From contig NZ_BDCD01000036.1 of the NCBI RefSeq assembly GCF_001613325.1, positions 1 to 64,000 on the forward strand: a DNA stretch of 64,000 nt. Direction: 5' to 3'. This DNA comes from Nocardia yamanashiensis NBRC 100130 (GTDB lineage: Bacteria; Actinomycetota; Actinomycetes; Mycobacteriales; Mycobacteriaceae). Both the position numbers and the translations under genes were made by a program. The notes under the pieces were generated by a model. The model did not search any database and had not been told where the DNA came from. It saw nothing but the letters and a program-made list of their open reading frames with translations. Shown here piece after piece: positions 15,835 to 24,612 of the stretch. Within the stretch, counting starts at the first letter, position 1. Every line of letters begins with the position of its first letter.

Positions 15835-17229
15835 CTAGTCGGCGAGGTACCGGTCCAGGTCCTGATGGAACTGCCGGATCCGGACCTCCTGGTAGTCGGC
15901 GAGCGTCACACCGGGTTTGGTCATTGCCTTCAAACCCCGTTGCACGCGGGGCAGATTCGACAGGTCCTGGTTGAAGACCGGCACCAGGCCGCCCAATTCC
16001 GGGGCGGCGCCGAAGTCCTCGTCCACGCCCAGCCAATGGATGGGGGCGCCCTTCGGCTTGGGCACCCCGGGCGGCAGCGGCACCAGCAGCATGATGTCCA
16101 TGACGCACTGATCCGGATCGTTGCCGTAAGGCCGGAAGCGGTAGGTGATGGGCGCCCCGACCCCGGCCCACGGGCACATATTGGGAAACACGAAATACTC
16201 GATGGCATCGACGATCTCGGCGTCGCTGAAGACCGACACGTCCGCACCCGAGGTTTCGGCCAGCCGCCGCCGCAGCGCCTCGGCCACCACCGGCCGGGCG
16301 GCCTGGCCCTCGGGCACGTGGATGGCGCCGACGCCCTCGGGATAGAAATCGCGGAACATGGCTTCGAGCACGTCCTGCGGCTCGAGCGTTTCCAGGTGCG
16401 GACTGTTGATTGCCTGAGGGGTGATCATCCGGTTGAAGCCCGGCTGCCCGTCCGCGCCCCGGTACACGTCGTACTGGGTGTTGCTGTCGCCCAGGTATTC
16501 CAGCAATTGCGGATGGGTGGAGATGACGTGATAGGACTCGATGAACGCCTCCAGCGCCACCTTCCAATTGCAGGCGATCACCTTGGCGACGTGCACCGCC
16601 TTGAACCGCTCCTCGAGTTTGAAATAGGAGAAGTGTTTCTCGATCCCGCCCAGATAGGCCGGCAGCGGCCCCGCGTCCGGGTCGGGATTGACGAAGACGA
16701 ATCCGGCCCACACGCCCGTCTTCGCTTGCGGCAGTGCGAATTTCTCGTCTTCGACGTGCGGGAAGTCCCAGCGGCTGGGCACGTCGGTGAGCGCGCCGTC
16801 GAGGTTCCAGGTGAAGCCGTGGAACGGGCAGCGCAGCTGTTGCGCCTGCCCGGTCCCGTCGCAGAGCCGGGTGCCGCGATGCAGACAGGCATTGTGATAG
16901 GCGCGGATTTCGCCGCCGCGGGTGCGGACCACGATCATCGACAGGTCGGCGATGTCGTAGACGATGTAGTCGCCGGGTTCGGGGATGTCCTCCTCCCGGC
17001 AGGCCAGCTGCCACACCTTCTTCCACAGCCGTTCGACCTCGCGGCGGTGGAATTCGGGGCTGAGGTACCGGTCCTTGCCGATGTCCTCGGAGCCGAGATA
17101 TTCGTAGGACTCCTCCAGCAGCGGCGGCGGCACCGGCCGGGTGTCGGTGGCGAGCAGGCTCTGCACGCTGGGCCCGGGTGAGCGGGCCTCGCCCGGCGCC
17201 GGCCGTCCCGGTTCTCGAAGGTCGGTCAT
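15835..17229 (-). CDS. Rieske non-haem iron oxygenase, alpha subunit
   Basis: A 464-residue ring-hydroxylating-type oxygenase. The Rieske cluster ligands are C115, H117, C134 and H137 (CLHRG ... CPFHGF). The catalytic domain shows NWKVALEAFIESYHVISTHPQ, with the two iron-binding histidines. ATG 17229 follows GAGGA closely. Unlike two-subunit dioxygenases there is no beta subunit gene beside it, so it is probably a homotrimeric monooxygenase or demethylase of the KshA/vanillate type. Electrons would come through a reductase that is not encoded nearby, or via the ferredoxins of this operon. In context it would hydroxylate the imported lipid or a ring fragment released by cleavage. Confidence 0.92.
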   Translation of the reverse strand: MTDLREPGRPAPGEARSPGPSVQSLLATDTRPVPPPLLEESYEYLGSEDIGKDRYLSPEFHRREVERLWKKVWQLACREEDIPEPGDYIVYDIADLSMIVVRTRGGEIRAYHNACLHRGTRLCDGTGQAQQLRCPFHGFTWNLDGALTDVPSRWDFPHVEDEKFALPQAKTGVWAGFVFVNPDPDAGPLPAYLGGIEKHFSYFKLEERFKAVHVAKVIACNWKVALEAFIESYHVISTHPQLLEYLGDSNTQYDVYRGADGQPGFNRMITPQAINSPHLETLEPQDVLEAMFRDFYPEGVGAIHVPEGQAARPVVAEALRRRLAETSGADVSVFSDAEIVDAIEYFVFPNMCPWAGVGAPITYRFRPYGNDPDQCVMDIMLLVPLPPGVPKPKGAPIHWLGVDEDFGAAPELGGLVPVFNQDLSNLPRVQRGLKAMTKPGVTLADYQEVRIRQFHQDLDRYLAD

Positions 17230-17277
17230 GGGTTCCTCCAATGAGAGCGAAAAATCTTGGCGGGCAAGTGGACCCGT

Positions 17278-18051
17278 TCAGTCGCGCGCCGCCGCCATCA
17301 GCTGTGCGACGTACTGCTGGGCGGCCAGGCCGATGAAGGCCGAGCCGTTGCTGGTCCACCCGCCGTCGACGTACAGCACCTGTCCGGTGATGTAGCTCGC
17401 GGCCGGGGAGGCCAGAAAGCCCACGGCGGCGGCGATATCGGCCGGTTCGCCGAGCCGGCCCAGCGGCATGGCCGCACCGATCGCCTGCTGCAAGCCGGGA
17501 TCGCTGAACTCCGCGCCGGTACCCTCGGTGACGACCAGGCCCGGTCCCACCGCGTTCACCCGGATCCTGCGCGGTGCGTATTCGATGGCCATCTGTTTGG
17601 TGAGCGCCACGATGGCGGCCTTGGACGCGGGGTACATGCCGCGCCCCGGACCCGACATCTGCGCCAGCACCGAGGTCAGATTGACGATCGCTCCCCCGTC
17701 CGCGCCGAAGTGCGGCGCGAAGGCGCGGGCGACGAGCCAGCTACCGATCACATTGGTGCGCAACACCGCATCGACTTCGGCGAGCGTGGAATCGTCCAGG
17801 GTGCGCGAGCGCCAGATTCCGGCATTGTTGACCACCACGTCCACCGCGCCGACCGCCGCGGCCAGCTTCGCGACCGACTCCTCGTCGGAGACATCGCATT
17901 TCACCGCCTCTCCCCCGGTATCGGCTGCGGTCGCGGCCGCGGCGGCCTCGTCGACATCCACCGCGATCACCTCGAATCCGTTGTCCCCCAAGTGTTTCGC
18001 CACCGCCCGGCCGATTCCGTGACCGGCGCCGGTGACCAGGGCTTTGGACAT
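17278..18051 (-). CDS. Short-chain dehydrogenase/reductase (first gene of leftward operon)
   Basis: Classical SDR of 257 residues. It has the NAD(H)-binding TGAGHGIG at residues 7-14, NNAG around 85, the catalytic YPASK around 150 and the PG motif that follows. D33 in IAVDVDEA at the end of strand 2 favours NAD over NADP. It is the first gene of the leftward catabolic operon, 136 bases from the divergently read P450 gene, so it should be expressed with the P450-Mce operon. It probably oxidises a hydroxyl introduced by the P450 or the Rieske enzyme to a ketone. Confidence 0.93.
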   Translation of the reverse strand: MSKALVTGAGHGIGRAVAKHLGDNGFEVIAVDVDEAAAAATAADTGGEAVKCDVSDEESVAKLAAAVGAVDVVVNNAGIWRSRTLDDSTLAEVDAVLRTNVIGSWLVARAFAPHFGADGGAIVNLTSVLAQMSGPGRGMYPASKAAIVALTKQMAIEYAPRRIRVNAVGPGLVVTEGTGAEFSDPGLQQAIGAAMPLGRLGEPADIAAAVGFLASPAASYITGQVLYVDGGWTSNGSAFIGLAAQQYVAQLMAAARD

Positions 18052-18187
18052 CCCCGACCCTCCGTTTCAGGCGACCGCGGGCACGATCACCGCTTGTCTA
18101 TGACACGCATCACTATTATATTGGCCAGATAATTAGTCAAGACATGTTCGTCTGCGCCCACTTCGGGCGGCATCCCTGGAGGCGGCT
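18052..18187. promoter_or_regulatory. Divergent promoter/operator region of the carotenoid-oxygenase/Mce locus
   Basis: The 136-bp gap between the leftward SDR operon and the rightward P450-Mce operon contains a sharply AT-rich island (18110-18140) in an otherwise GC-rich window. On the minus strand TTGACT (18140-18135) is followed after 17 bases by AATAGT (18117-18112), and TATAAT is also present at 18120-18115, giving a plausible promoter for the SDR operon. TGGCCAGATAATTAGT at 18122-18137 shares 11 of 16 positions with a site upstream of the SDR at 32445-33212, next to the TetR gene. It therefore overlaps the promoter and is a candidate operator. GGAGG at 18178 is the ribosome-binding site of the P450. 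Confidence 0.6.
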
Positions 18188-19474
18188 TTGACCGACACCT
18201 CACCCCGTATCGTCGCCGACTTCGATCCCTTGGATCCCGTTGTCCTGCAATGCCCTTACGACTGGCATCGCACGCTGCGCGAGCAGGCCCCCGTGCATTT
18301 CGTGGCCGCGCGCGGCATGTGGTTCGTGACGTCACGGGAACTCGTCGCGGCCGCCCTGGCCGATCACGCGGTGTTCTCCTCGAATTTCGGGCTGCCGCAA
18401 CTGCCTGCGCCGGAATCGATCAAAGATCAACTGGCCGAGATCGAAGCGCAGGGCTGGCCCGCGGTGCCGACCCTGCTCACCGCCGACCCGCCCGAGCACC
18501 ACTACTACCGGCGCATGCTGGCCAAGGCGTTCACGCCGCGCTTCGTCGCACGGCTCGAACCCCGGATCCGGGATATCGCACGGTCTTTGACCGCCGCGCT
18601 GCCCGCCGGGGAGCCGATCGAGTTCGTGCGGGAGGTGGCCGCACCGCTGCCGCTGCGGGTGATCGCACACGTGCTCAATGTGCCCGAGGACCGGATCGAT
18701 GATTTCAAACGCTGGTCGGATCAGTTCACCGCCACCGTCGGCGCGGAGCTCGACGTGGCGGGCCGGCTCGAGCAGGCGCGCGGGCTGCTGGAATTCCAGC
18801 GCTTCTTCGCCGCCGAGCTCGACGCGCGCCGCGCGGCGCCGCGCGATGATCTGCTCAGCGCCCTGGTGCACGCGCCCAGCGCCGCCGACGGTGACGAACC
18901 CATCGGCACCGCAGCGTGTTTGAGCATCATCCAGCAACTGCTGATCGCCGGGAACGAGACCTCCACCAAACTGCTCACCGGGGTGCTCGAGCAGGTCGCC
19001 CGCGATCCGAAATGGTGGGGGTGGCTGCGCGATGATCCCGCCGCGCACGCCGCGCTCATGATCGAGGAGGGGCTGCGGCTGCTGAGCCCGGTGCAGAGCA
19101 TGTTCCGCATCACCAGATCCGAGGCGCGCCTCGGCGACTACACCATTCCGGCCGGGCAGCTGGTGGTACTGGGCTTCGGCTCCGCCAATCGCGACGAGGC
19201 GGTGTTCGAGCGGCCCGAAGCCTTCGATCCGCTGCGCCCGGATGCCAAGTCGCACTTGGCGTTCGGGGCCGGCATTCACGCCTGCCTGGGTGCGCCGCTG
19301 GCCCGGCTGGAAACCCGGATCATGCTCGAGGAACTGGCGGCCCGGTTCGGCGCGGCCGGTTTCGGTCCCGGCAACGACTTCGTGTACGAGCCCAGTTTCA
19401 TGCTGCGCGGGCTGAAGAAACTGTCACTGATCTTCGACGGCGAGGCCGCCGAGCGCCCGGCCGCGCGGCGATAG
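18188..19474 (+). CDS. Cytochrome P450
   Basis: Soluble bacterial class I P450 of 428 residues. It shows the I-helix LLIAGNETSTKLL (acid-alcohol pair E-T), the K-helix EEGLRLLSP (E-x-x-R) and the haem loop FGAGIHACLGAPLARLE with the axial cysteine. The only in-frame start near the conserved N-terminus is TTG 18188, which has GGAGG five bases upstream. It is the first gene of the rightward operon and lies nine bases before yrbEA, so it is co-transcribed with the Mce importer. The divergent operon supplies a [3Fe-4S] ferredoxin of the P450-partner type. It likely oxidises the lipid taken up by this Mce system, as CYP125/142 do for Mce4-imported cholesterol. Confidence 0.93.
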   Translation: MTDTSPRIVADFDPLDPVVLQCPYDWHRTLREQAPVHFVAARGMWFVTSRELVAAALADHAVFSSNFGLPQLPAPESIKDQLAEIEAQGWPAVPTLLTADPPEHHYYRRMLAKAFTPRFVARLEPRIRDIARSLTAALPAGEPIEFVREVAAPLPLRVIAHVLNVPEDRIDDFKRWSDQFTATVGAELDVAGRLEQARGLLEFQRFFAAELDARRAAPRDDLLSALVHAPSAADGDEPIGTAACLSIIQQLLIAGNETSTKLLTGVLEQVARDPKWWGWLRDDPAAHAALMIEEGLRLLSPVQSMFRITRSEARLGDYTIPAGQLVVLGFGSANRDEAVFERPEAFDPLRPDAKSHLAFGAGIHACLGAPLARLETRIMLEELAARFGAAGFGPGNDFVYEPSFMLRGLKKLSLIFDGEAAERPAARR

Positions 19475-19482
19475 GCCGACCC

Positions 19483-20337
19483 GTGACCGTCGAATCCGGC
19501 CCGCCCGCCGACAGCGCGACCCAGCAGCTGGCGCGCTGGTCGCGCGGCTATGCCGACCGGCATCCGGCCGCCGCGCTGCGCACCGTGGGCGGTCAGTTCG
19601 TGCTCGGGGTGCGCAGCTGCCAGTATCTGTTCCTCGATATCGCGCGGCGGCGCTTCCCGTTCGGCGAGTTCGTCGAGCAGGCCACGTTCATGGCGCGTAC
19701 CGCCGTGGTGCCGACGCTGTTCGTGACCGTGCCCATCGCGGTGACGCTGTCCATCCAATTCGGTTTGCTGGCCGGGCAACTCGGCGCCACCTCACTCGCC
19801 GGGGCCGCCAACGGCCTGGCGGTCATCCGGCAGGGCGCGCCTTTGGTGGCCGCCATTCTGATGGCGGCCGCGGTGGGCTCGGCCATCAGCGCCGATCTGG
19901 GCTCGCGCACCATTCGCGAGGAGACCGCCGCCATGGAGGTGATGGGGGTGTCGGTGATCCGCCGCCTGGTGGTGCCGCGGCTGGCGGCCAGTGTGGTGGT
20001 GGCCGTCGCACTGACCGGATTCACCTGCTTCATCGGCTTTCTCGCCGGCTACGGGTTCACGGTCATGCTGCAGGGCGGCACCCCCGGCAGCTACACCTCC
20101 ACCTTCGCTTCCTTCGCCACCGTCGATGATCTGGTGCTCACCTTGATCAAGGCGACGGTGTTCGGCGTCATCGTCGCGGTGGTGTCGTGTTACAAGGGCC
20201 TCGATGCCCGGCACGGCGCGTCGGGGGTCGCGAATTCGGTGAATGCCGCTGTGGTGCAGTCGATTCTGCTGCTCATGCTGGTCAATGTCCTGATCAGCCA
20301 GCTGTATCTGATCCTCTTCCCCAAAGCGAGCTTCTGA
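19483..20337 (+). CDS. yrbEA: YrbE/MlaE-type ABC permease subunit A of the Mce importer
   Basis: A 284-residue integral membrane permease of the MlaE family. Five or six hydrophobic stretches are visible, and the cytoplasmic loop contains ETAAMEVMGVSVIRRLVVPR, the EExDAL-like coupling region that contacts the ATPase. GTG 19483 begins eight bases after the P450 stop. With YrbEB it forms the inner-membrane channel of a Mce lipid importer. The ATPase (MceG/Mkl) is not encoded here; in relatives one ATPase elsewhere on the chromosome serves all Mce systems. The N-terminal 35 residues are a soluble extension. Confidence 0.93.
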   Translation: MTVESGPPADSATQQLARWSRGYADRHPAAALRTVGGQFVLGVRSCQYLFLDIARRRFPFGEFVEQATFMARTAVVPTLFVTVPIAVTLSIQFGLLAGQLGATSLAGAANGLAVIRQGAPLVAAILMAAAVGSAISADLGSRTIREETAAMEVMGVSVIRRLVVPRLAASVVVAVALTGFTCFIGFLAGYGFTVMLQGGTPGSYTSTFASFATVDDLVLTLIKATVFGVIVAVVSCYKGLDARHGASGVANSVNAAVVQSILLLMLVNVLISQLYLILFPKASF

Positions 20338-20340
20338 CCG

Positions 20341-21192
20341 ATGGCGACCTACACCGCGCCCGGGGTACGACCGCTGCTGACCGGCGCGCACGCGATCCGG
20401 CGGCAGCTGGCGCGCATCGGGCACATGGTGGCCTTCTTCTTCCGCGCCGTGGCCGCGGTGCCGATCACCTTGCGCCGCTATCCGAGAGAGTTCTTCCGGC
20501 TGCTGTCGGATGTCACCTGGGGCAACGGCTCCATCGTGGTCGGCGGCGGCACCGCGGGCGTGGTGCTGGTGGTGGGCGGGGCGGCGGGCGCGATCGTGGG
20601 CATCGAGGGGTACAACGCGCTGCAATTGCTCGGGCTGGGCCCGGCCACCGGGCTGATCACCTCGCTGGCGGCGGTACGCGAATTGGCCCCGCTGATGGCG
20701 GCGCTGGCCTTCGGCATCCAGGCCGGTTGCCGGTTCACCGCGCAATTGGGGGCCATGCGCATCTCCGAGGAGATCGACGCGCTGGAATCGGTGGCGATCC
20801 GGCCGATTCCGTATCTGGTCACCACCCGGGTGCTGGCGTCGGCGCTGGCGATCCTGCCGCTGTTCGTGGCCTGCCTGGCCTTGAACTTCCTGGTCTGCCA
20901 GCTGGTGGTGTTCGTCTCCAGCGGTCAGGGCTCGGGCACCTATCTGCACTATTTCTCGCTCATGCTCAATGGCCGCGACATCGTGTTCGCGGTGGTCAAG
21001 GTGTGCGTCTTCGTGGCGGTCATGTCGACCATCCAGTGCTATTACGGCTTCTACGCCACCGGCGGCCCGCGCGGCGTGGGCATCGCGGCCGGGCGCGCCA
21101 TGCGCGCGAGCATCACCATCATGGCCGTGCTGAACATGCTGCTGACCATGGCGTTCTGGGGCATCGACGCCGGCGGCCGGCTCGGAGGTTAG
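20341..21192 (+). CDS. yrbEB: YrbE/MlaE-type ABC permease subunit B of the Mce importer
   Basis: A 283-residue MlaE-family permease, partner of YrbEA, starting three bases after its stop. The conserved loop ISEEIDALESVAIRPIPYLV (around residue 140) is the ATPase-coupling EExDALE segment in good form, and the membrane-spanning pattern matches that of YrbEA. The N-terminus carries about 40 cytoplasmic residues. Gene order YrbEA-YrbEB-MceA is that of every known actinobacterial mce operon. Confidence 0.94.
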   Translation: MATYTAPGVRPLLTGAHAIRRQLARIGHMVAFFFRAVAAVPITLRRYPREFFRLLSDVTWGNGSIVVGGGTAGVVLVVGGAAGAIVGIEGYNALQLLGLGPATGLITSLAAVRELAPLMAALAFGIQAGCRFTAQLGAMRISEEIDALESVAIRPIPYLVTTRVLASALAILPLFVACLALNFLVCQLVVFVSSGQGSGTYLHYFSLMLNGRDIVFAVVKVCVFVAVMSTIQCYYGFYATGGPRGVGIAAGRAMRASITIMAVLNMLLTMAFWGIDAGGRLGG

Positions 21193-21197
21193 ACACG

Positions 21198-22472
21198 GTG
21201 CGGGGCAATGATTTCGAACTCGATGGCCGGGGGCCGTCCACCCGGCTGCTGCTGGTGACCGGCGCGCTGTTCCTGGTGCTGTGCACGGCGGCCACCCAGC
21301 TGCTGCTGGCCGAATCGGAGGGCCGGCTGGATCCGAAGGTCCGCGTTACCGCGCGGCTGGTCAGCGTCGGCGACGGGCTGCCCGCCAAATCCGATGTGAA
21401 GTTCCGGGGCGTGCTGGTCGGCATGGTGCGCACCGTGACCCCGGCCGGGCACGGCGAACCCAATGTGGTGCACATCGACCTGAAACCCCAATACGCGCAG
21501 GGGATTCCGGGCACCGTCACCGCTCGGATCGTGCCCGGCAACGCCTTCGCGGTCTCGACGGTGCAGCTGGTGGACAACGGCCCGGCACCGGCCATCGGCG
21601 ACGGCGCGGTCATCACCGAGGATCACACGCTGCCCACCCAGCTGTTCCAGAGCACCCTCGCCAAGATCCGGGAACTGCTGAACGCGGTGGGCCGCACCGA
21701 CACCGACCAGACCTTGGGCCTGGTGCGGACTCTGGCCGATGCCACCGCCGGGCAGGGCGTGACGCTGACCGCCGCGGTCGACGGCCTCAACCGGGTGGTG
21801 GACGAGATGAACACACTCAGCATCGCCGACACCGGTCCGGCCACGCTGCGCACCTGGGAGCAGGCCATCGCAACCCTGGAAGGGACCGCTCCCGACCTGG
21901 TCGACGCGCTGCACAGCACGGTCGCCCCGATGCGCACGGTGGCGCGGCGGCAGCAGGAGCTGACCGCGCTGCTGGCGGGCACCGGCGCGACGGTCGACAC
22001 CTTGCGCACCGCCATGGACAACCACACCGATGAACTGATCGGCATCACCACGCAATTGACGCCGGTGATCGGCGTGCTCGCCGACGGCTCCTCGGAGTAT
22101 CCGGCGGTCATGCTGCGCCTGAACACCGTGGTGGACAAGTTCTTCGAGCAGCTGTGGACCCGCACCGGGGAGAAGCTGGCGTTCAGCTTCAAACTGGTGG
22201 TGTCGCTGACTCCGCTGCGCATGTACGTGCGCGCCGACTGCCCGGTCTACGGAGAATTGCGCGGCCCCAGTTGCGATACCGCGCCGGAGACCACCCCGGT
22301 CCTCGAAACCACGGGCCTGCCCGATCCGCGCGCCTATGTGCCGCCCGACGGCATTACCGTGCCCGCCACCGCGGCCGAACGGATCCTGCTGGGACCGCTC
22401 GCAAACCCCACTCCCCCGGCGGCTTTCGTCCCCGGCGCGGCGCAGCCCGGCGAGAGCGGGGGCCAGCGGTGA
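21198..22472 (+). CDS. mceA: Mce family protein A
   Basis: A 424-residue Mce protein from GTG 21198, with CGGAGG ten bases upstream. One N-terminal membrane anchor (TRLLLVTGALFLVLCTAATQ) is followed by an MlaD/Mce domain (residues 45-125, KVRVTARLVSVGDGLPAKSD ... KFRGVLVGMVR), then a long helical region and a polar C-terminal tail. Mce proteins form a heterohexameric tube that carries lipids across the cell envelope to the YrbE permease. The stop overlaps the next start (GTGA). The tail has a pair of cysteines (CPVYGELRGPSC) that could form a disulfide outside the membrane. Confidence 0.92.
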   Translation: MRGNDFELDGRGPSTRLLLVTGALFLVLCTAATQLLLAESEGRLDPKVRVTARLVSVGDGLPAKSDVKFRGVLVGMVRTVTPAGHGEPNVVHIDLKPQYAQGIPGTVTARIVPGNAFAVSTVQLVDNGPAPAIGDGAVITEDHTLPTQLFQSTLAKIRELLNAVGRTDTDQTLGLVRTLADATAGQGVTLTAAVDGLNRVVDEMNTLSIADTGPATLRTWEQAIATLEGTAPDLVDALHSTVAPMRTVARRQQELTALLAGTGATVDTLRTAMDNHTDELIGITTQLTPVIGVLADGSSEYPAVMLRLNTVVDKFFEQLWTRTGEKLAFSFKLVVSLTPLRMYVRADCPVYGELRGPSCDTAPETTPVLETTGLPDPRAYVPPDGITVPATAAERILLGPLANPTPPAAFVPGAAQPGESGGQR

Positions 22473-23509
22473 ACCCCGTGCGGCGGCAGGCGCTGTGGCT
22501 GGCCGCGTTCCTGACGATATGTCTCTCGCTGACCTGGACCATCTTCGTCACGCTGCGGCGCGATGTGCCCGGGCCGACCAATACCTACACCGCGATGTTC
22601 ACCGACGTGTCCGGGCTCAAGGCCGGATCCGATGTGCGGATCGCCGGCGTGAGGGTGGGGCGGGTGGATTCGGTGGACCTGGACGGCGATCGCGCCGAGG
22701 TGCGCTTCCGTGTCCAGCGTGAGCAGCACGTGTACGGCAATACCCGGATCTCGGTGGTGTACCAGAACATTGTCGGACAGCGCTATCTCGGCCTCACCCT
22801 GGCCGATTTCGGGCAGCCGGGCGAACTGCCCGCGGGGGCCATGATTCCGGTCGAGCACACCGAGCCGTCGTTCGATATCACCAACCTGCTCAATGGTTTC
22901 GAACCGATGTTCACGCTGCTGGATCCGAAGAATCGCGGCAATCTGTCCACCGCGCTCATCGACGCCCTGCAGGGCGACACCCGCGCCATGGCCACGCTGA
23001 TCACCGAGACGTCCGCCCTCGCCCAGACCGTCGCCGGGCCGGACGAATTGCTCGGCAAGGTCATTGTCAGCCTCGACCGGGTGATGGCCGATCTGGCCGA
23101 GCAGGGCACGCGATTGCAGACCACGCTCGCCCAGGTACGCACCGTGGTGGACGGGCTGGCCGCGCGCCGCGGTGAGCTCGTCGCCTCGACGGGCGCCATC
23201 GCCGGAGTGGTCGGGCAGCTGTCGCGGGTGATCACCGGGACCGCGCCGGATCTGAACCAATTGTTCGCGCGCCAACCGGGATTCCTGGCCACTCTGGTCG
23301 GCAATCCGGACGGCATGGCCACCCTGGGCGCGAACCTGCCCGCCGTGTTCAAGGGCCTGGCCCGCATCACCGGGGACAGCGCCGCCATGAGCGCGCAGGC
23401 CTGCGATTTCAACTTCACCATCCTCGACTTCCTGACCCCGATCGTCCCGGCCATCGTCGACGGCGCGACGCCGGGCGGGCAGCGCAAGTACTCGGCAATG
23501 TGCAGGTGA
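22469..23509 (+). CDS. mceB: Mce family protein B
   Basis: A 346-residue Mce subunit. An N-terminal membrane helix (ALWLAAFLTICLSLTWTIFV) precedes the Mce domain, which begins TYTAMFTDVSGLKAGSDVRI and continues IAGVRVGRVDSVDLDGD, followed by the helical region. Start GTG 22469 overlaps the mceA stop by four bases, so translation is coupled. The C-terminus ends in a short tail with CDFN and a final MCR, as in other MceB proteins. Confidence 0.92.
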   Translation: MNPVRRQALWLAAFLTICLSLTWTIFVTLRRDVPGPTNTYTAMFTDVSGLKAGSDVRIAGVRVGRVDSVDLDGDRAEVRFRVQREQHVYGNTRISVVYQNIVGQRYLGLTLADFGQPGELPAGAMIPVEHTEPSFDITNLLNGFEPMFTLLDPKNRGNLSTALIDALQGDTRAMATLITETSALAQTVAGPDELLGKVIVSLDRVMADLAEQGTRLQTTLAQVRTVVDGLAARRGELVASTGAIAGVVGQLSRVITGTAPDLNQLFARQPGFLATLVGNPDGMATLGANLPAVFKGLARITGDSAAMSAQACDFNFTILDFLTPIVPAIVDGATPGGQRKYSAMCR

Positions 23510-23514
23510 CACCC

Positions 23515-24612
23515 ATGGCAACAAAACTGCGAACCGCACGCGACCGGATCCGAACGTTCCAGCGGGGCACACGGATTCCCGTGCTGCGCGGGCGCGCCCT
23601 GGAGTCCTTCGACACCGCCTGGCTCGGCGGGCTGGCGCTGCTGGCCCTGGTGGTCGCGGTGGCCGCCACCACGCTGGTGACCACCCTGCACGTCGGGCAG
23701 GTCGAATACAGCGCGGAATTCGGGCAGGCGGCCGGGATCCGCTCCGGCGATCAGGTGACGGTGGCCGGGGTGCCGGTCGGCACGGTCAGCGGCACCGAAC
23801 TGGCCGGGGATCGGGTGCTGGTGCGCATGAAGGTACGCGGCGAGGTGCGCTTGGGTGCGGACAGCCGGGCCGCGATCAAACTCACCTCGGTGCTGGGCGC
23901 CCGGCAGGTCACGCTGCAACCGGCCGGTACCGGCGAGCTCGCCGATCGGCGAATCCGGTTGGCGCGCACCAGCGTTCCCTACGACCTGCAGAAGCTGCTG
24001 CAGGATTCGACCAATACCTTCGAGCAGGTCGACGCCGACCGGTTCGCGCAATCCATGCGGGCGTTGTCGGCGCAGTTGCGCGAGACGCCGGCCGTGCTGC
24101 CCGAGGCGCTGGCCAATGTGCAGCACCTGTCGGCCATGATCGCCGACCGGCGCGATCAGATCGGTTCGCTGCTGCGCAATACCGCGCGCGTCACCGGCGT
24201 CCTCACCGACCAGCAGGCCGATCTGGCCGCCCTGGTGGGCCAGGGCAATGCGCTGGTGCGCGAGGTCGTGAGCCGCCGCGACGGCGTCACCCGGCTACTG
24301 GACGCGGCCACCGCCCTGGTCAGCACCGCCCGCGACGTCTCGGTCGGCAATCGCGGCGATATCGACAAGCTGCTCACCGATATTCGCGCCATGACCGCCA
24401 TGATCGGCGATCACGACGCGTTGCTGCGCAATATGTTCCAGGCGCTGCCGCTCGCCATCCGCAATATCGCCAATGCCACCGGCTCCGGCCCGTACCTGGA
24501 CTTCCTGCTCCCCGGCGGACTCATGATCGACTCCTGGATGTGCGCGATCAGCGCCAATGCCGAGCAGTCCGACTGGCCCGAGCATTTCCAATACTTCAAG
24601 GACTGCCGATGA
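23515..24612 (+). CDS. mceC: Mce family protein C
   Basis: A 365-residue Mce subunit. The membrane anchor LGGLALLALVVAVAATTLVT is at residues 35-55; the Mce domain (EYSAEFGQAAGIRSGDQVTV, AGVPVGTVSG) and the helical region follow. ATG 23515 is preferred because AGGTGA lies five bases upstream; GTG 23506, overlapping the mceB stop, is an alternative that would add three residues. The stop overlaps the mceD start (ATGA). Confidence 0.9.
   Translation: MATKLRTARDRIRTFQRGTRIPVLRGRALESFDTAWLGGLALLALVVAVAATTLVTTLHVGQVEYSAEFGQAAGIRSGDQVTVAGVPVGTVSGTELAGDRVLVRMKVRGEVRLGADSRAAIKLTSVLGARQVTLQPAGTGELADRRIRLARTSVPYDLQKLLQDSTNTFEQVDADRFAQSMRALSAQLRETPAVLPEALANVQHLSAMIADRRDQIGSLLRNTARVTGVLTDQQADLAALVGQGNALVREVVSRRDGVTRLLDAATALVSTARDVSVGNRGDIDKLLTDIRAMTAMIGDHDALLRNMFQALPLAIRNIANATGSGPYLDFLLPGGLMIDSWMCAISANAEQSDWPEHFQYFKDCR

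Noticed and set aside
20187..21197. Upstream extension of the mceA frame across yrbEB
   Set aside because: The extension is an Arg/Ala/Gly-rich shadow of yrbEB; mceA starts at GTG 21198 after CGGAGG and then reads as a normal Mce protein.
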